Under the pieces are notes generated by a model. It was not told the DNA's origin. It did not search any database and worked only from the letters and a program-made list of their open reading frames with translations. The position numbers and the translations under genes were made by a program. Shown piece after piece: positions 1 through 7,707 of a DNA stretch of 38,991 nucleotides. How positions within the stretch are numbered: position 1 is the stretch's first letter; each line of letters begins with the position of its first letter. The stretch comes from Opitutaceae bacterium (GTDB taxonomy: Bacteria > Verrucomicrobiota > Verrucomicrobiia > Opitutales > Opitutaceae): assembly GCA_023269565.1 (NCBI GenBank), contig JAHFTD010000015.1, positions 1-38,991 of the forward strand. The letters are read 5' to 3'.

Positions 1-341
1 CGATCGGTTGGCGGCACGGTGTGGTCGGACGAAAGGATGCGGCAGTGCATCGAGATCAACGTGTCCTCGCCGATGGTGACGCCGCCATGGCCGTAAATGA
101 TCGCATACGGGCCGATGAAAACACGCGGGCCGAGTGCAATGGCTCCGCCCCAGGCCTCGAGCACCGCGCCGGTTTCCAGCCAGCAGTCATCCCCGACGAT
201 CAATTTCCCCGGCTGGCCGGTCCGCACGCCGCGCGAGGTCCGCAGCCGGGCACCGAGCAGGCCGCCCCGGCCCAGTTGAACTCCTGTCAACTGCAGGATC
301 AGTCGACGCCAGAGAGTGAGCAAGCGACGGTAGGGTGACAT
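1..341 (-). CDS. Hexapeptide-repeat acyltransferase, partial (3' end outside window)
   Basis: The minus-strand frame opens with ATG at 341 and stays open to the left edge, giving 113 residues without a stop. From about residue 45 the protein shows left-handed beta-helix hexapeptide repeats (IVGDDC, LETGAV, ALGPRV, FIGPYA, TIGEDT) followed by SSDHTVPP, where the histidine lies in the position of the catalytic His of WcaF/NodL/WbbJ-like O-acetyltransferases. Such enzymes transfer acetyl groups to sugars of surface polysaccharide or exopolysaccharide. It lies 70 bp downstream of a putative glycosyltransferase gene, on the same strand as an O-antigen type ABC exporter, so a role in polysaccharide decoration is inferred. 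The C-terminal part, including the end of the helix, is not visible, so the acceptor cannot be named. Confidence 0.85.
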   Translation of the reverse strand, partial: MSPYRRLLTLWRRLILQLTGVQLGRGGLLGARLRTSRGVRTGQPGKLIVGDDCWLETGAVLEAWGGAIALGPRVFIGPYAIIYGHGGVTIGEDTLISMHCRILSSDHTVPPTD

Positions 342-411
342 GGTTGAATCAACTTAGGCAGCGGGACGAGCGATCTGTTGCCGGCGGAGCAGCAGAAACG
401 ATGATGACACC

Positions 412-1392
412 TCAACGGCGGTCATCTGCCGGGATAGGTGGTAATTTCTGATTCCAGCGATACTCATAGCAGTCAAAGATCTCTTTGCCGCCAAGAAAGG
501 CTGCGAAGCGTTCGCGCCCGATACGATCTTCTTCGGCCTTTCTGGCATCAAGACCTTCCGTGCGCACCATGAGCGAGGATGTATGATTCTGGTGCACCGG
601 CCAGTTATGGTCGAAATACTTTATCCGGTTGCGCGGAATTTCTGTATGAAGCCTCGCGGCGAATTCGCCGAATTGCCATCCATAGCCCCACAGGGCGTGA
701 TTGAGTCCGCCGAGCTGGAGCCAAGTCTTCTTGCGAATCGCGAAGTGCACCGGATCTTGGCTTTCGTAGATCGAATAACACTGGGCGGCGTTGGCGTGCC
801 AGAAGGCGTCATCGTAGTTTTGGAGTTTTCCCCAATGCTCGCGGACAAACAGACTGCGGACGTGAGCGGCTCCGATGTAGACAGAGTAGGGTAGCACGAT
901 ATCGTGCGAATGAATATGCTGCATGTAACGTTCATAGAGGCCGCGAGGATAAACGTAATCACTGCGCCATAGCATAACCACCGGTGCCTGTGCCATGGGA
1001 ATACTGCAGTTCATCCCATAAGTGTAGGCCGCCATGTCGGCCCTGATCTCGCGGTGGATCACCCAGCTGCGCCAATGCTGGCGGGCGAGAGCATCGAAAC
1101 AACTTGCCGGCAGCGTGCCGCCCTTATCGTAGAGGATAACTTCATCGGTTTCCGGGATATTCCAAAGAAGAGTGCGCAGAGAATTCTCGGCGCAGTCAGT
1201 TTCAACAGACGCCTGATGATAAAAGATGTGCGAGACAGCAGGAAGTGAAAGCGGTGGCGACGCGCGGGTGACGGCGTGAACGATAGCCGCTGTCGAAGGG
1301 CACAAGAGGTTCGCGAGTGCATAACGCTTGGCAAAGTTACGGCGCAAAATCCAAAGCGTAAGGCGGCAACGGAAATGAATTAGGGCGCGCAT
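412..1392 (-). CDS. Putative glycosyltransferase of the polysaccharide locus
   Basis: This 326-residue protein starts with ATG at 1392. The first 40 residues are basic and hydrophobic and could be a membrane-associated leader. It contains an acidic stretch (ETDEVILYDKGG, about residues 80-91) and a C-terminal block, LGGLNHALWGYGWQFGEFAARL in two parts, that resembles the GG-(F/L)-(D/N)-x5-GWG-x-E/F segment of GT-A fold galactosyltransferase-like enzymes. I am not certain of the family: no clear DxD was found, although several acidic pairs exist. Base composition is visibly poorer in G+C than in the genes on either side of the locus, and codon choice is less GC-biased, which suggests separate acquisition, as is common in O-antigen loci. 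It lies between a broken family-2 glycosyltransferase and an acetyltransferase, which supports a role in sugar transfer. Confidence 0.65.
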   Translation of the reverse strand: MRALIHFRCRLTLWILRRNFAKRYALANLLCPSTAAIVHAVTRASPPLSLPAVSHIFYHQASVETDCAENSLRTLLWNIPETDEVILYDKGGTLPASCFDALARQHWRSWVIHREIRADMAAYTYGMNCSIPMAQAPVVMLWRSDYVYPRGLYERYMQHIHSHDIVLPYSVYIGAAHVRSLFVREHWGKLQNYDDAFWHANAAQCYSIYESQDPVHFAIRKKTWLQLGGLNHALWGYGWQFGEFAARLHTEIPRNRIKYFDHNWPVHQNHTSSLMVRTEGLDARKAEEDRIGRERFAAFLGGKEIFDCYEYRWNQKLPPIPADDRR

Positions 1393-1528
1393 GGGGTTTG
1401 AATATTATCCGCGCTAGGGGAAACGCATACGTTGCCACAACGCGCGGGCGAATTTGAGGGAGCGATTGTCTTCATGACGTAATCCGGGATTCACAGAGGG
1501 AAGGGTAATACGTTACCGATGCGACAAG

Positions 1529-1837
1529 CTAGCTTATGGCTGTCCAGTCAAGACGAGGGTGGCAAATATTTATCCCAAGCGACCAAGGAACAAGTATCAT
1601 GCAATTTCGTCGAATCTTCTCACCCACAACGATGGCCACGCCGGCATTGGGTTGACCGGTCATGATCTCAAGCCCGAGGCTGCGGGCGACGGCCGTGTCA
1701 TCCGTGCTGCCATCGTCATAACAGAGGATGGTCGTAAAGGGCCGGGTCTGGGCGCGCACGCTCTCCATCAGCCTGGGCAGGAAGGGTGCGGCGTTGTAGC
1801 AGGGGACGAGGAGTGAGACGAGAGGGTCGGAACTCAT
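1529..1837 (-). pseudogene. Truncated family-2 glycosyltransferase (N-terminal fragment)
   Basis: ATG at 1837 begins MSSDPLVSLLVPCYNAAPFL, the typical N-terminus of GT-A family-2 transferases, followed by SVRAQT and YDDGSTDDTA (the nucleotide-binding DDGSxD motif) and GQPNAGVA. In intact enzymes NAGVA is followed by AARN and some 200 more residues with the DxD and catalytic parts. Here the homology stops at NAGVA, and a 34-residue unrelated tail runs to a TAG at 1529-1531. Composition changes at the same place: 43 of 60 bases are G/C in 1741-1800 but only 24 of 60 in 1561-1620. This looks like a deletion or recombination breakpoint rather than a simple frameshift. It starts 11 nt after the methyltransferase stop and would be co-transcribed. 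A functional 102-residue product is unlikely but cannot be excluded. Confidence 0.7.
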
Positions 1838-1847
1838 CGGCAGGCGA

Positions 1848-2780
1848 TCAGACCACCTGCGCCCAGAAGCTCGAGCCGGCGGTGGCGCGACCAAGCACCG
1901 GTTCCAGCAGACTGCACCCGGCAGTCATGTCGGCGAGACGGGCGCAGGGCAGCAAGATCTTCAGCCGGCCTGCTCCGCCAAGCAGGTAGGCGGCGAGCAG
2001 GTATTGCTCCGACCAGAAGCGATTAGTCAGAGCAGCGGGATAGTCGGCGGGCAGGTAGATGTCGTGGATGTGAATGATGGCACCAGCCGGCAGCCCGGGG
2101 AGGATTTCCAGGAAAAACACGGTGACATCACTCGCCGGAAAGCTGCGGTGGCTGCCGTCGAAAAAGATGACGGTGCGGGGGGTGACGAGCTTCAGAAATT
2201 CCGACGCCATGTCCTCAAGCCGGCGGCGGTGCACCTGGTCGCAGAGCGCCGTGACTTCGCGCCGCGGCTCCGGATCCACCGAGACCATTTCCATGGCAAA
2301 TGCGCCGTGCTGTCTGGCCTGCCAGGCGATGCGCGTCGACATGCCTGATCCGATTTCCAAATAGCGTTCCGGACGCAGTGTGCGGAGCATGCCGTGGAGC
2401 GCGGCCATGTCGAAGGAAGTCAGATAGCTGTTGTCGCGCCACGGCAGCGTGGGTTCGGCGGGATTTTCCTGCTCGGGCCATTGCAGGCAATCGCCGGCCG
2501 TGGCAAGGCAGCGCTGCAGCCAGGCTAGCTGTTCCTTGCGGTTGGCCTCGATGAGCGCGGCGAGCCCGGGATGCACAGGCTGGCCGTGCCCCCAGCGCGG
2601 CCGGGCGTCAGGCGCCGGTGGAAAGTCGATCCGGATGAGGTCGGTGCCGTGTCCGGGAATACCCAGCCGGTCGAGCGTCTGCCAGCGGAAGCGCTCGCGC
2701 AGCAGGCTGCGTGTCATGGCCAGTTTGAAACGCAATGCGAGACTGGTCGGATAGAACGCGAGGCTTTGCCAGAGGGACAT
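1848..2780 (-). CDS. Class I SAM-dependent methyltransferase
   Basis: This 310-residue protein starts with ATG at 2780. The SAM-binding motif I is YLEIGSGMS at about residues 140-148. It is followed by an acidic loop SVDPEPRRE and by VIFFDGSHRSF, typical of the Methyltransf_24/TylF-like family. A later HIHDIYLPADYP block carries the His-Asp seen in members of this group. The roughly 130-residue N-terminal extension is not recognised. The gene starts 6 bp after the wzt-like ATPase and belongs to the same minus-strand polysaccharide operon. In O-antigen systems of this kind methyltransferases can modify sugars or cap the chain before export. That role is inference here; a sugar O-methyltransferase is the most likely function. 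Confidence 0.8.
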   Translation of the reverse strand: MSLWQSLAFYPTSLALRFKLAMTRSLLRERFRWQTLDRLGIPGHGTDLIRIDFPPAPDARPRWGHGQPVHPGLAALIEANRKEQLAWLQRCLATAGDCLQWPEQENPAEPTLPWRDNSYLTSFDMAALHGMLRTLRPERYLEIGSGMSTRIAWQARQHGAFAMEMVSVDPEPRREVTALCDQVHRRRLEDMASEFLKLVTPRTVIFFDGSHRSFPASDVTVFFLEILPGLPAGAIIHIHDIYLPADYPAALTNRFWSEQYLLAAYLLGGAGRLKILLPCARLADMTAGCSLLEPVLGRATAGSSFWAQVV

Positions 2781-2786
2781 GCGGGC

Positions 2787-4022
2787 TCAGTCGATCCGTG
2801 CGGTAAACTCGTGGTCGAGCAGAACGGCGCCCTGGTATTCGGGGGCGTAAGGCTGGAGGCCGCCCTGGCTGGGCGGCGCGGTGATGGGCAAATCCGCCAG
2901 ATCGTGACAGGTTTCAAAGTGTCGTGCTGTGCGCAGGGTGAAACCCACCCGGTAATTGCCCTCGACGAGCATCAGCCGGGCAATGCATCCGGCAATATGC
3001 AGCTGGCGACCGGCTGGCACCGGCCGCAGGCCGCCGGGGCTGGCGGTGTCACGCAGATCGAGGATCGTAGCCCGTTCGCCGAATGAGTTGTAGAAAAACA
3101 AATGCAGATCCTGCAGCACGCACTCACGCTTGGCGCGGAAAGTAAGAGTGAACTCCAGCGGCTCACGGGTCCGGCCGGTGGCGGGCGCAAAGGAGAGTCC
3201 GGTCAGATCCAGTTCATCGTTAAGCGCCCGGGCCACATTCGCCCTGGGCTGGGCTGCGACTCGGTGCAGATAATCGGCGACGACCTTGTGTGCGGTGTCA
3301 TTCATCACAATCCGGCCGCGCTCCAGCAGCAGCCCGCGGGAGCAGAGATGTTCCACGGCTTTCAGATTGTGGCTGACGAACAGGATGGTCCGACCCTGGT
3401 CGGCGGCGATGGCCTGCATCTTGCCGAGGCATTTCTGCTGAAATTGGGCGTCGCCGACGGCGAGGACCTCGTCGACGATGAGGATTTCCGGTTCGAGGTG
3501 GGCGGCGACGGCGAAGGCCAGCCGCACATACATGCCGCTCGAGTAGCGCTTCACGGGCGTGTCGAGGAAGCGATCAATCTCGGCGAAGGCGACGATCTCG
3601 TCGAACTTGCGCCGGATCTCCGCGCGCTGCATGCCGAGGATGGCGCCGTTGAGGAAGATGTTCTCCCGGCCGGTGAGTTCCGGGTGGAACCCGGTGCCGA
3701 CCTCCAGCAGACTGGCGACACGACCGCGTAGCCGGACGCTGCCTGTGGTGGGCTCCGTGATGCGTGAAAGAATCTTGAGCAAGGTGGATTTGCCGGCGCC
3801 ATTGCGCCCGATGATCCCGACGACTTCGCCGGGTTCGACGCGGAGCGATACGTCGCGCAACGCCCAGAATTCCTCGAGAGTAGTGGAATCGTTTCCCGGG
3901 TTGCGCAGGCGGGACCACAGGTTACGTGCGCCGTGGCTCAGTGCGTCGCGCAGGGTGTCGTGTGACCGTTCATGGCCGATCTGATAGCGCTTCGATAGGC
4001 CTTCGACGATGATCGCACTCAT
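2787..4022 (-). CDS. wzt: Polysaccharide ABC exporter ATP-binding protein (Wzt-like) with C-terminal carbohydrate-binding domain
   Basis: ATG at 4022 gives a 411-residue protein; a longer upstream frame exists but overlaps the permease. Walker A is GRNGAGKST (72-80), the ABC signature is SSGM (161-164), and Walker B is LIVDE (181-185). About residues 275-411 form an extra beta-rich domain, as in the Wzt subfamily, where it binds the modified non-reducing end of the O-chain and selects finished polymer for export. The start codon overlaps the permease stop as ATGA, so translation is probably coupled. The ATPase would pair with that permease at the inner membrane to move undecaprenol-linked glycan to the periplasm. 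The methyltransferase immediately downstream could make the terminal modification read by the C-terminal domain; this is inference. Confidence 0.92.
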   Translation of the reverse strand: MSAIIVEGLSKRYQIGHERSHDTLRDALSHGARNLWSRLRNPGNDSTTLEEFWALRDVSLRVEPGEVVGIIGRNGAGKSTLLKILSRITEPTTGSVRLRGRVASLLEVGTGFHPELTGRENIFLNGAILGMQRAEIRRKFDEIVAFAEIDRFLDTPVKRYSSGMYVRLAFAVAAHLEPEILIVDEVLAVGDAQFQQKCLGKMQAIAADQGRTILFVSHNLKAVEHLCSRGLLLERGRIVMNDTAHKVVADYLHRVAAQPRANVARALNDELDLTGLSFAPATGRTREPLEFTLTFRAKRECVLQDLHLFFYNSFGERATILDLRDTASPGGLRPVPAGRQLHIAGCIARLMLVEGNYRVGFTLRTARHFETCHDLADLPITAPPSQGGLQPYAPEYQGAVLLDHEFTARID

Positions 4023-4876
4023 ATGACGTCGGCGAACTGCCGCTCGGTCTTGCGGAAATACCACAGGCCACCGCCCAGCAGCACGGCGATGGCGAGAACG
4101 GAAACGACGAGGCTCCGCGGGTCGAGCTGCTGGGCGCCGCCGAGCAGGCACCAACGGAAACCGTCAATGATGCCGGTCAGGGGATTCAGGGCCATCAGGG
4201 CGCGCCAGTTGGGGAAATTATCCGTGCGGTAACCCACCGGGGAAACAAACAGGCCCACCTGCAGCAGGAAAGGGACGAGGTAGCGGAAGTCGCGGTATTT
4301 GACCGTGAGACTCGTCAGCCACAGACCCGCACCCAACGCCAGGAGCAGGGCCAGCAGGATGAACACCGGCAGCACCAGCCATTGCCAGCCCGGCACGGTG
4401 CCGAACCACAGTGATATGACCAGAAAGAGTGCCAGCACGATGAGAAAGTCCACAATTGCCACAGCCAGCGATGAGAGCGGAATGATCAATCGCGGGAAAT
4501 ATACCTTGGAAATAAGATGCGAATTGCCCACGACGCTATTGCTCGTGCCGTTGAGCGAATTGGAGAAGAGCTGCCAAGGGAGCAGGCCGGCCAGCACGAG
4601 CACTGGATAGGGCACCCCACCGCTCGGCATACCGGCCAGGCGGCCGAAAACAAAGGTGAAGATCGCCGTGGTGATGATGGGCTGGATCAGCGCCCAGCCG
4701 GCGCCAAGCACGGCCTGCTTGTAGCGCACCTTGAGGTCGCGCCAGGCAAGGAAGCCGAGCAGTTCCCGGTAGCGCCACAAGTCCGCCCAATAATGGCGCT
4801 CGGTGCGACCGGCCTCGATCACGAGTTCCTGCACCGCAGCGGCAGGGAAAGGGGTGGGGGGGCCGGCTTCAGGCAT
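4019..4876 (-). CDS. wzm: Polysaccharide ABC-2 type permease (Wzm-like)
   Basis: This is a 285-residue integral membrane protein of the ABC-2/Wzm/TagG family. I start it at ATG 4876 (MPEAGPP); a GTG at 4957 would add 27 residues without family resemblance. Residues about 30-55 contain the cytoplasmic coupling segment (WRYRELLGFLAWRDLKVRYKQ) typical of O-antigen export permeases. About six hydrophobic segments follow, with LGAGWALIQPI and the conserved late LNPLTGIIDGFRW. It forms the membrane channel with the adjacent Wzt-like ATPase and exports lipid-linked polysaccharide. It is the first gene of the visible minus-strand operon. No Shine-Dalgarno sequence is seen before the start. Confidence 0.92.
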   Translation of the reverse strand: MPEAGPPTPFPAAAVQELVIEAGRTERHYWADLWRYRELLGFLAWRDLKVRYKQAVLGAGWALIQPIITTAIFTFVFGRLAGMPSGGVPYPVLVLAGLLPWQLFSNSLNGTSNSVVGNSHLISKVYFPRLIIPLSSLAVAIVDFLIVLALFLVISLWFGTVPGWQWLVLPVFILLALLLALGAGLWLTSLTVKYRDFRYLVPFLLQVGLFVSPVGYRTDNFPNWRALMALNPLTGIIDGFRWCLLGGAQQLDPRSLVVSVLAIAVLLGGGLWYFRKTERQFADVI

Positions 4877-5095
4877 AGAGTTGGTAAATTGCGTGTGGCG
4901 AGCGGGGATTAGATTTAACTGGCAGGCAATACTTCTGGGGGAAAAATCACTAATCACAGCTTCGCCGCGTCACTTCCCTGCAGCGAGGTGGCGAAGGTTG
5001 ATTGAGCGCAAGCTGGACAAACCAAGGCCCGCAGTGGGCCTAGCCGAACCAATAACAGCAGGGCAGCTAAGGCAACGCCCTTTTTCCGCAAAGCC
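4877..5095. other. Intergenic region between the permease and the DJ-1 gene
   Basis: This 219-bp stretch should contain the promoter of the polysaccharide operon. I see no convincing -35/-10 pair and no ORF with family resemblance. A 6-bp hairpin (AGGCCC / GGGCCT, 5025-5041) near its right end is a possible weak terminator for the DJ-1 gene. Confidence 0.4.
5020..5041 (-). terminator. Possible weak terminator of the DJ-1 gene
   Basis: AGGCCC (5025-5030) and GGGCCT (5036-5041) form a perfect 6-bp stem with a 5-base loop, about 55 nt past the DJ-1 stop codon. On the minus strand the stem is followed by TTGGTTTGT, a poor U-tract, so termination is uncertain. Confidence 0.3.
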
Positions 5096-5635
5096 TTAGA
5101 CACAAATGGCTTTGCTTATTTCCTGCGCCCTCTCCGCAGAAACCAGCAATCCAACCAAATGCAGGCCGAATTCCACTGCAGTGCCCGCCCCGCGCGAAGT
5201 GGTGATTTGTCCATCTGTCACGACCCGATCGGAGGATAGCGCGACCGGCAATTCGGCAGCAACGGAAGGATGCGCCGTGTAACGCCGGCCGGCCAGCAGC
5301 CCGCAGTCGTGCAGGACGGTGGGTGCGGCACAAATCGCGGCCAGCCAGCGTCCCGCGCGCTGGTGCAGCAACAAGGCCTCGCGCACGCGGGGATCAGCGC
5401 GCAGATTTTGCACTCCCGCGCCGCCGGGCAGGAACAGCAAGTCGAACAGCTTGCCCTGCACCTGACTGAGAGCGACGTCCGCATGCGCCGTGATCCCGCT
5501 GCGGCCCGTGGCGTGTCGATTGTCAGCTAGTGAGGCGGTCGTCACCTCGATGCCGGCACGGCGCAGCAGGTCAATCGGGGCGAACGCCTCGATTTCCTCG
5601 AAGCCATCGGCAAGAATCACCAGCACGGTCGGCAT
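5096..5635 (-). CDS. DJ-1/PfpI family protein (YajL/ThiJ-like)
   Basis: ATG at 5635 gives a 179-residue protein, the usual size for the family; the longer frame to 5752 overlaps the divergent gene. The N-terminus has LADGFEEIEAFAPIDLLRRAG with the conserved acidic residue (GFEEIE, 12-16). The nucleophile elbow is AAICAAP, with the catalytic cysteine at 102. A His at 122 (TAHPSV) and the GPGTA-like RGAGTAVEFGL segment near the end complete the pattern. Members act as protein/nucleotide deglycases or glyoxalases and protect cells from carbonyl and oxidative stress. It is divergently oriented to the epimerase-like gene starting at 5724, with about 88 bp of shared upstream DNA. Confidence 0.9.
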   Translation of the reverse strand: MPTVLVILADGFEEIEAFAPIDLLRRAGIEVTTASLADNRHATGRSGITAHADVALSQVQGKLFDLLFLPGGAGVQNLRADPRVREALLLHQRAGRWLAAICAAPTVLHDCGLLAGRRYTAHPSVAAELPVALSSDRVVTDGQITTSRGAGTAVEFGLHLVGLLVSAERAQEISKAICV

Positions 5636-5723
5636 GAGTGCATTGAGGCAAGTCGTGGCCGACGGCGCGAACTTGAAATTTAGCGTTGCGGCAGTCGTTA
5701 CCTCGCGACGTTGTCGAACCGCA

Positions 5724-6632
5724 GTGACTTTTGAAGGCAAACGGTTGGTCATCTTTGGCTGCGGTTATATCGGCAGTGCGCTGGCCCGCGTGATGACGGC
5801 GGCCGGTGCGCGAGTGACTGCGCTCACCCGCAATCCGGCGAAGGCGGCGGCGCTGCGCGAAATGGGCCTAGCCACTATCGTGGCGGAACTTTCCAGCACA
5901 GACTGGCACGCGCAGATGGCCACCGATCAGGATTGGGTGGTAAACTGCGTGAGTTCCGGTGGTGGTGGCATGGAGGACTATCGGCGCTCCTATGTCGGCG
6001 GCATGCAGTCCATCCTCACCTGGCTGGAGCAAAGCGGCCAACCGGCCGGCACATTCGTCTACACCAGCAGCACTTCGGTTTATCCGCAGGGAGGCGGAGC
6101 CATTGTTGATGAAACAGCGACCACTGCCGTGGTCTCTCCGATCGTTGGAGCGCTTCTGGAAGCAGAAAACATGCTACGGGCGGCTTCATCCGCGGGCTGC
6201 ACCCGTTGGTTCATCCTCCGCCTCGCCGGCATCTACGGTCCGGGTCGGCATTATCTGCTCGACCAGCTTCGCGGCGGGACGGAGACGCTGGTGGGCAGCG
6301 ACTCTCATCGGATGAACCTGACGCACCGCGATGACATTGTATCCGCGATTCTGGCCTGTCTGGTTGCACCTGCGGCGGTGGCGAATGAGATCTTTAATGT
6401 GACCGACAGCTTGCCCGCCCGCAAAGCCGAGGTGGTGGACTGGTTGGCGAGGGAACTGGGGCGCTCCGTTCCGCGCTTCTCCAACGAGGCGACAGGCAAC
6501 GCCCGTCGCGGCGGCGAGCCTGTGCCGGATCGCGTCATCAGCAGCGAGAAAATCCGCGCGACCATGCACTGGGCGCCGCGCTATCGAGATTTCCGGGCGG
6601 GCTATACGGCCATTTTGCGCGGCGCCGGCTAG
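5724..6632 (+). CDS. NAD(P)-dependent epimerase/dehydratase-like SDR protein
   Basis: GTG at 5724 is the most plausible start and gives 302 residues beginning MTFEGKRLVIFGCGYIGSAL; frames farther upstream run into the DJ-1 gene. The GCGYIG dinucleotide-binding loop lies near residues 12-17, YTSSTSVYP marks the active-site Ser strand, and a later RLAGIYGPGRH segment is typical of extended SDRs and of the YeeZ-like group. The canonical YxxxK is not clear: at the expected place the sequence reads SPIVGALLEAENML, so catalysis may be altered or lost. The substrate is unknown. The gene ends 57 bp before ybaB on the same strand. Confidence 0.8.
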   Translation: MTFEGKRLVIFGCGYIGSALARVMTAAGARVTALTRNPAKAAALREMGLATIVAELSSTDWHAQMATDQDWVVNCVSSGGGGMEDYRRSYVGGMQSILTWLEQSGQPAGTFVYTSSTSVYPQGGGAIVDETATTAVVSPIVGALLEAENMLRAASSAGCTRWFILRLAGIYGPGRHYLLDQLRGGTETLVGSDSHRMNLTHRDDIVSAILACLVAPAAVANEIFNVTDSLPARKAEVVDWLARELGRSVPRFSNEATGNARRGGEPVPDRVISSEKIRATMHWAPRYRDFRAGYTAILRGAG

Positions 6633-6689
6633 GTTTTGTGTTTGCGTCGCGCGGCGCCGCGCCAATTTTCGCGTCAACCCCTTATTCCC

Positions 6690-6998
6690 ATGGCCGGCGT
6701 CGGCAAACTCCTCAAACAAGCCCAGAAGATGCAGCGTCAGATTGAGACGATGCAGACCGAGATTGAAAAACGCGAAATTGACATCTCCCGCGGCGGGGGC
6801 GCCGTGCAGGTGAAGATCAACGGCGCCGGCAAATTCCTCGCACTGAAGCTCGACCCCGAGTTCCTCAAGGAGGATCCGCGGCTCATCGAGGAGACGATCG
6901 TGGGCGCGGTGCAGGAAGCCGCCGCCAAGGCCAAGGAACTTCACGACGGCGAGATGGAGCGAATCTCCTCCGCGTTCCAGGTTCCCGGCATGTTCTGA
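6690..6998 (+). CDS. ybaB: YbaB/EbfC family nucleoid-associated protein
   Basis: This 102-residue protein starts at ATG 6690 (MAGVGKLLKQAQKMQRQ), the conserved start of the YbaB/EbfC family. The N-terminal half is a coiled coil rich in Lys/Gln/Glu. The centre has GGGAVQVKINGAGKFLALKLDPE, the beta-strand core of the dimer, and the helical tail ends PGMF. These small dimers bind DNA and are commonly encoded just before recR, as here with a 22-bp gap. A dnaX gene, the usual third partner, is not in this window next to it. The upstream alternative start at 6636 is not supported by homology. Confidence 0.95.
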   Translation: MAGVGKLLKQAQKMQRQIETMQTEIEKREIDISRGGGAVQVKINGAGKFLALKLDPEFLKEDPRLIEETIVGAVQEAAAKAKELHDGEMERISSAFQVPGMF

Positions 6999-7020
6999 AA
7001 TTTTCCCCGGAAAATATTTT

Positions 7021-7614
7021 GTGAGCGCCGCTTTGGAAACTTTGCAGAAGCAGCTGAAAAAACTGCCAGGTGTCGGCTATCGCTCCGCCGAGCGCATCGC
7101 GCTGCACCTGCTGGTGGAAAAACCGCAGCAGCTGGCCGAGCTGCTCGGCGCGCTGCAGGCCGCCGCGCAAAGTGTGCGCCGCTGCGCCCGCTGCGGCAGC
7201 CTTTCCGAGACGGAGCTCTGCTCCATTTGCTCCGACGACAGGCGCAATCCCGGCCAGGTCTGCGTCGTCGAGGGCGTGCCCGACGTCGCCGCGATCGAGC
7301 GTTCGGGCGCCTACCGCGGTCGCTACCATGTGCTGCACGGCAAGCTCTCGCCGATCCGCGGCGTCGCCCCGGAAGACCTGAACATCGCGGCGCTTCTCGA
7401 GCGCGTGAAAGCCGGCGAGGCTTCCGAGCTGATCCTCGCTCTCTCCAATGATGTCGAAGGCGAGGCCACCTGCCATTACCTCACCGAGCTACTGCCGAAG
7501 ACCGGCGTGAAAATCATGCGCATCGGCTTCGGGCTGCCCAGCGGCGGCGGCGTGGTCTACGCCGATGCGGTGACGCTGAAGAGCGCCCTCGAGGGGCGCC
7601 GCGATTATTCGTGA
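7021..7614 (+). CDS. recR: Recombination protein RecR
   Basis: GTG at 7021 gives 197 residues, the normal RecR length. The N-terminal helix-hairpin-helix is LKKLPGVGYRSAERIA. The zinc finger uses Cys 55, 58, 67 and 70 (CARC...CSIC). A Toprim domain follows (CVVEGVPDVAAIE), then the conserved YHVLHGKLSPIRGVAPEDL. RecR works with RecO and RecF to load RecA at gaps. It follows ybaB on the same strand and is likely co-transcribed. No Shine-Dalgarno is present; the AT-rich AAAATATTTT abuts the GTG. Confidence 0.97.
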   Translation: MSAALETLQKQLKKLPGVGYRSAERIALHLLVEKPQQLAELLGALQAAAQSVRRCARCGSLSETELCSICSDDRRNPGQVCVVEGVPDVAAIERSGAYRGRYHVLHGKLSPIRGVAPEDLNIAALLERVKAGEASELILALSNDVEGEATCHYLTELLPKTGVKIMRIGFGLPSGGGVVYADAVTLKSALEGRRDYS

Positions 7615-7635
7615 TCGCCGCGCGGCGGGCGGGCT

Positions 7636-7682
7636 GGACCTTGGCTTGGGTGGAGGGACGGTCTCCCGACCGTCCAAGGTCC
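7636..7682. repeat. Nested inverted repeat between recR and tRNA-Gly
   Basis: The outer arms GGACCTTGG (7636-7644) and CCAAGGTCC (7674-7682) are perfect reverse complements. Inside them GGACGGT (7656-7662) and ACCGTCC (7669-7675) form a second perfect stem around the loop CTCCCG. The inner and outer right arms overlap by two bases, so the two stems are partly alternative. No strong T-tract follows on either strand, so it looks more like a dispersed palindromic repeat than a standard terminator, though it could end recR transcripts. Confidence 0.7.
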
Positions 7683-7707
7683 CGCAGCTAGTCGCTCAGC
7701 AGAAAAT

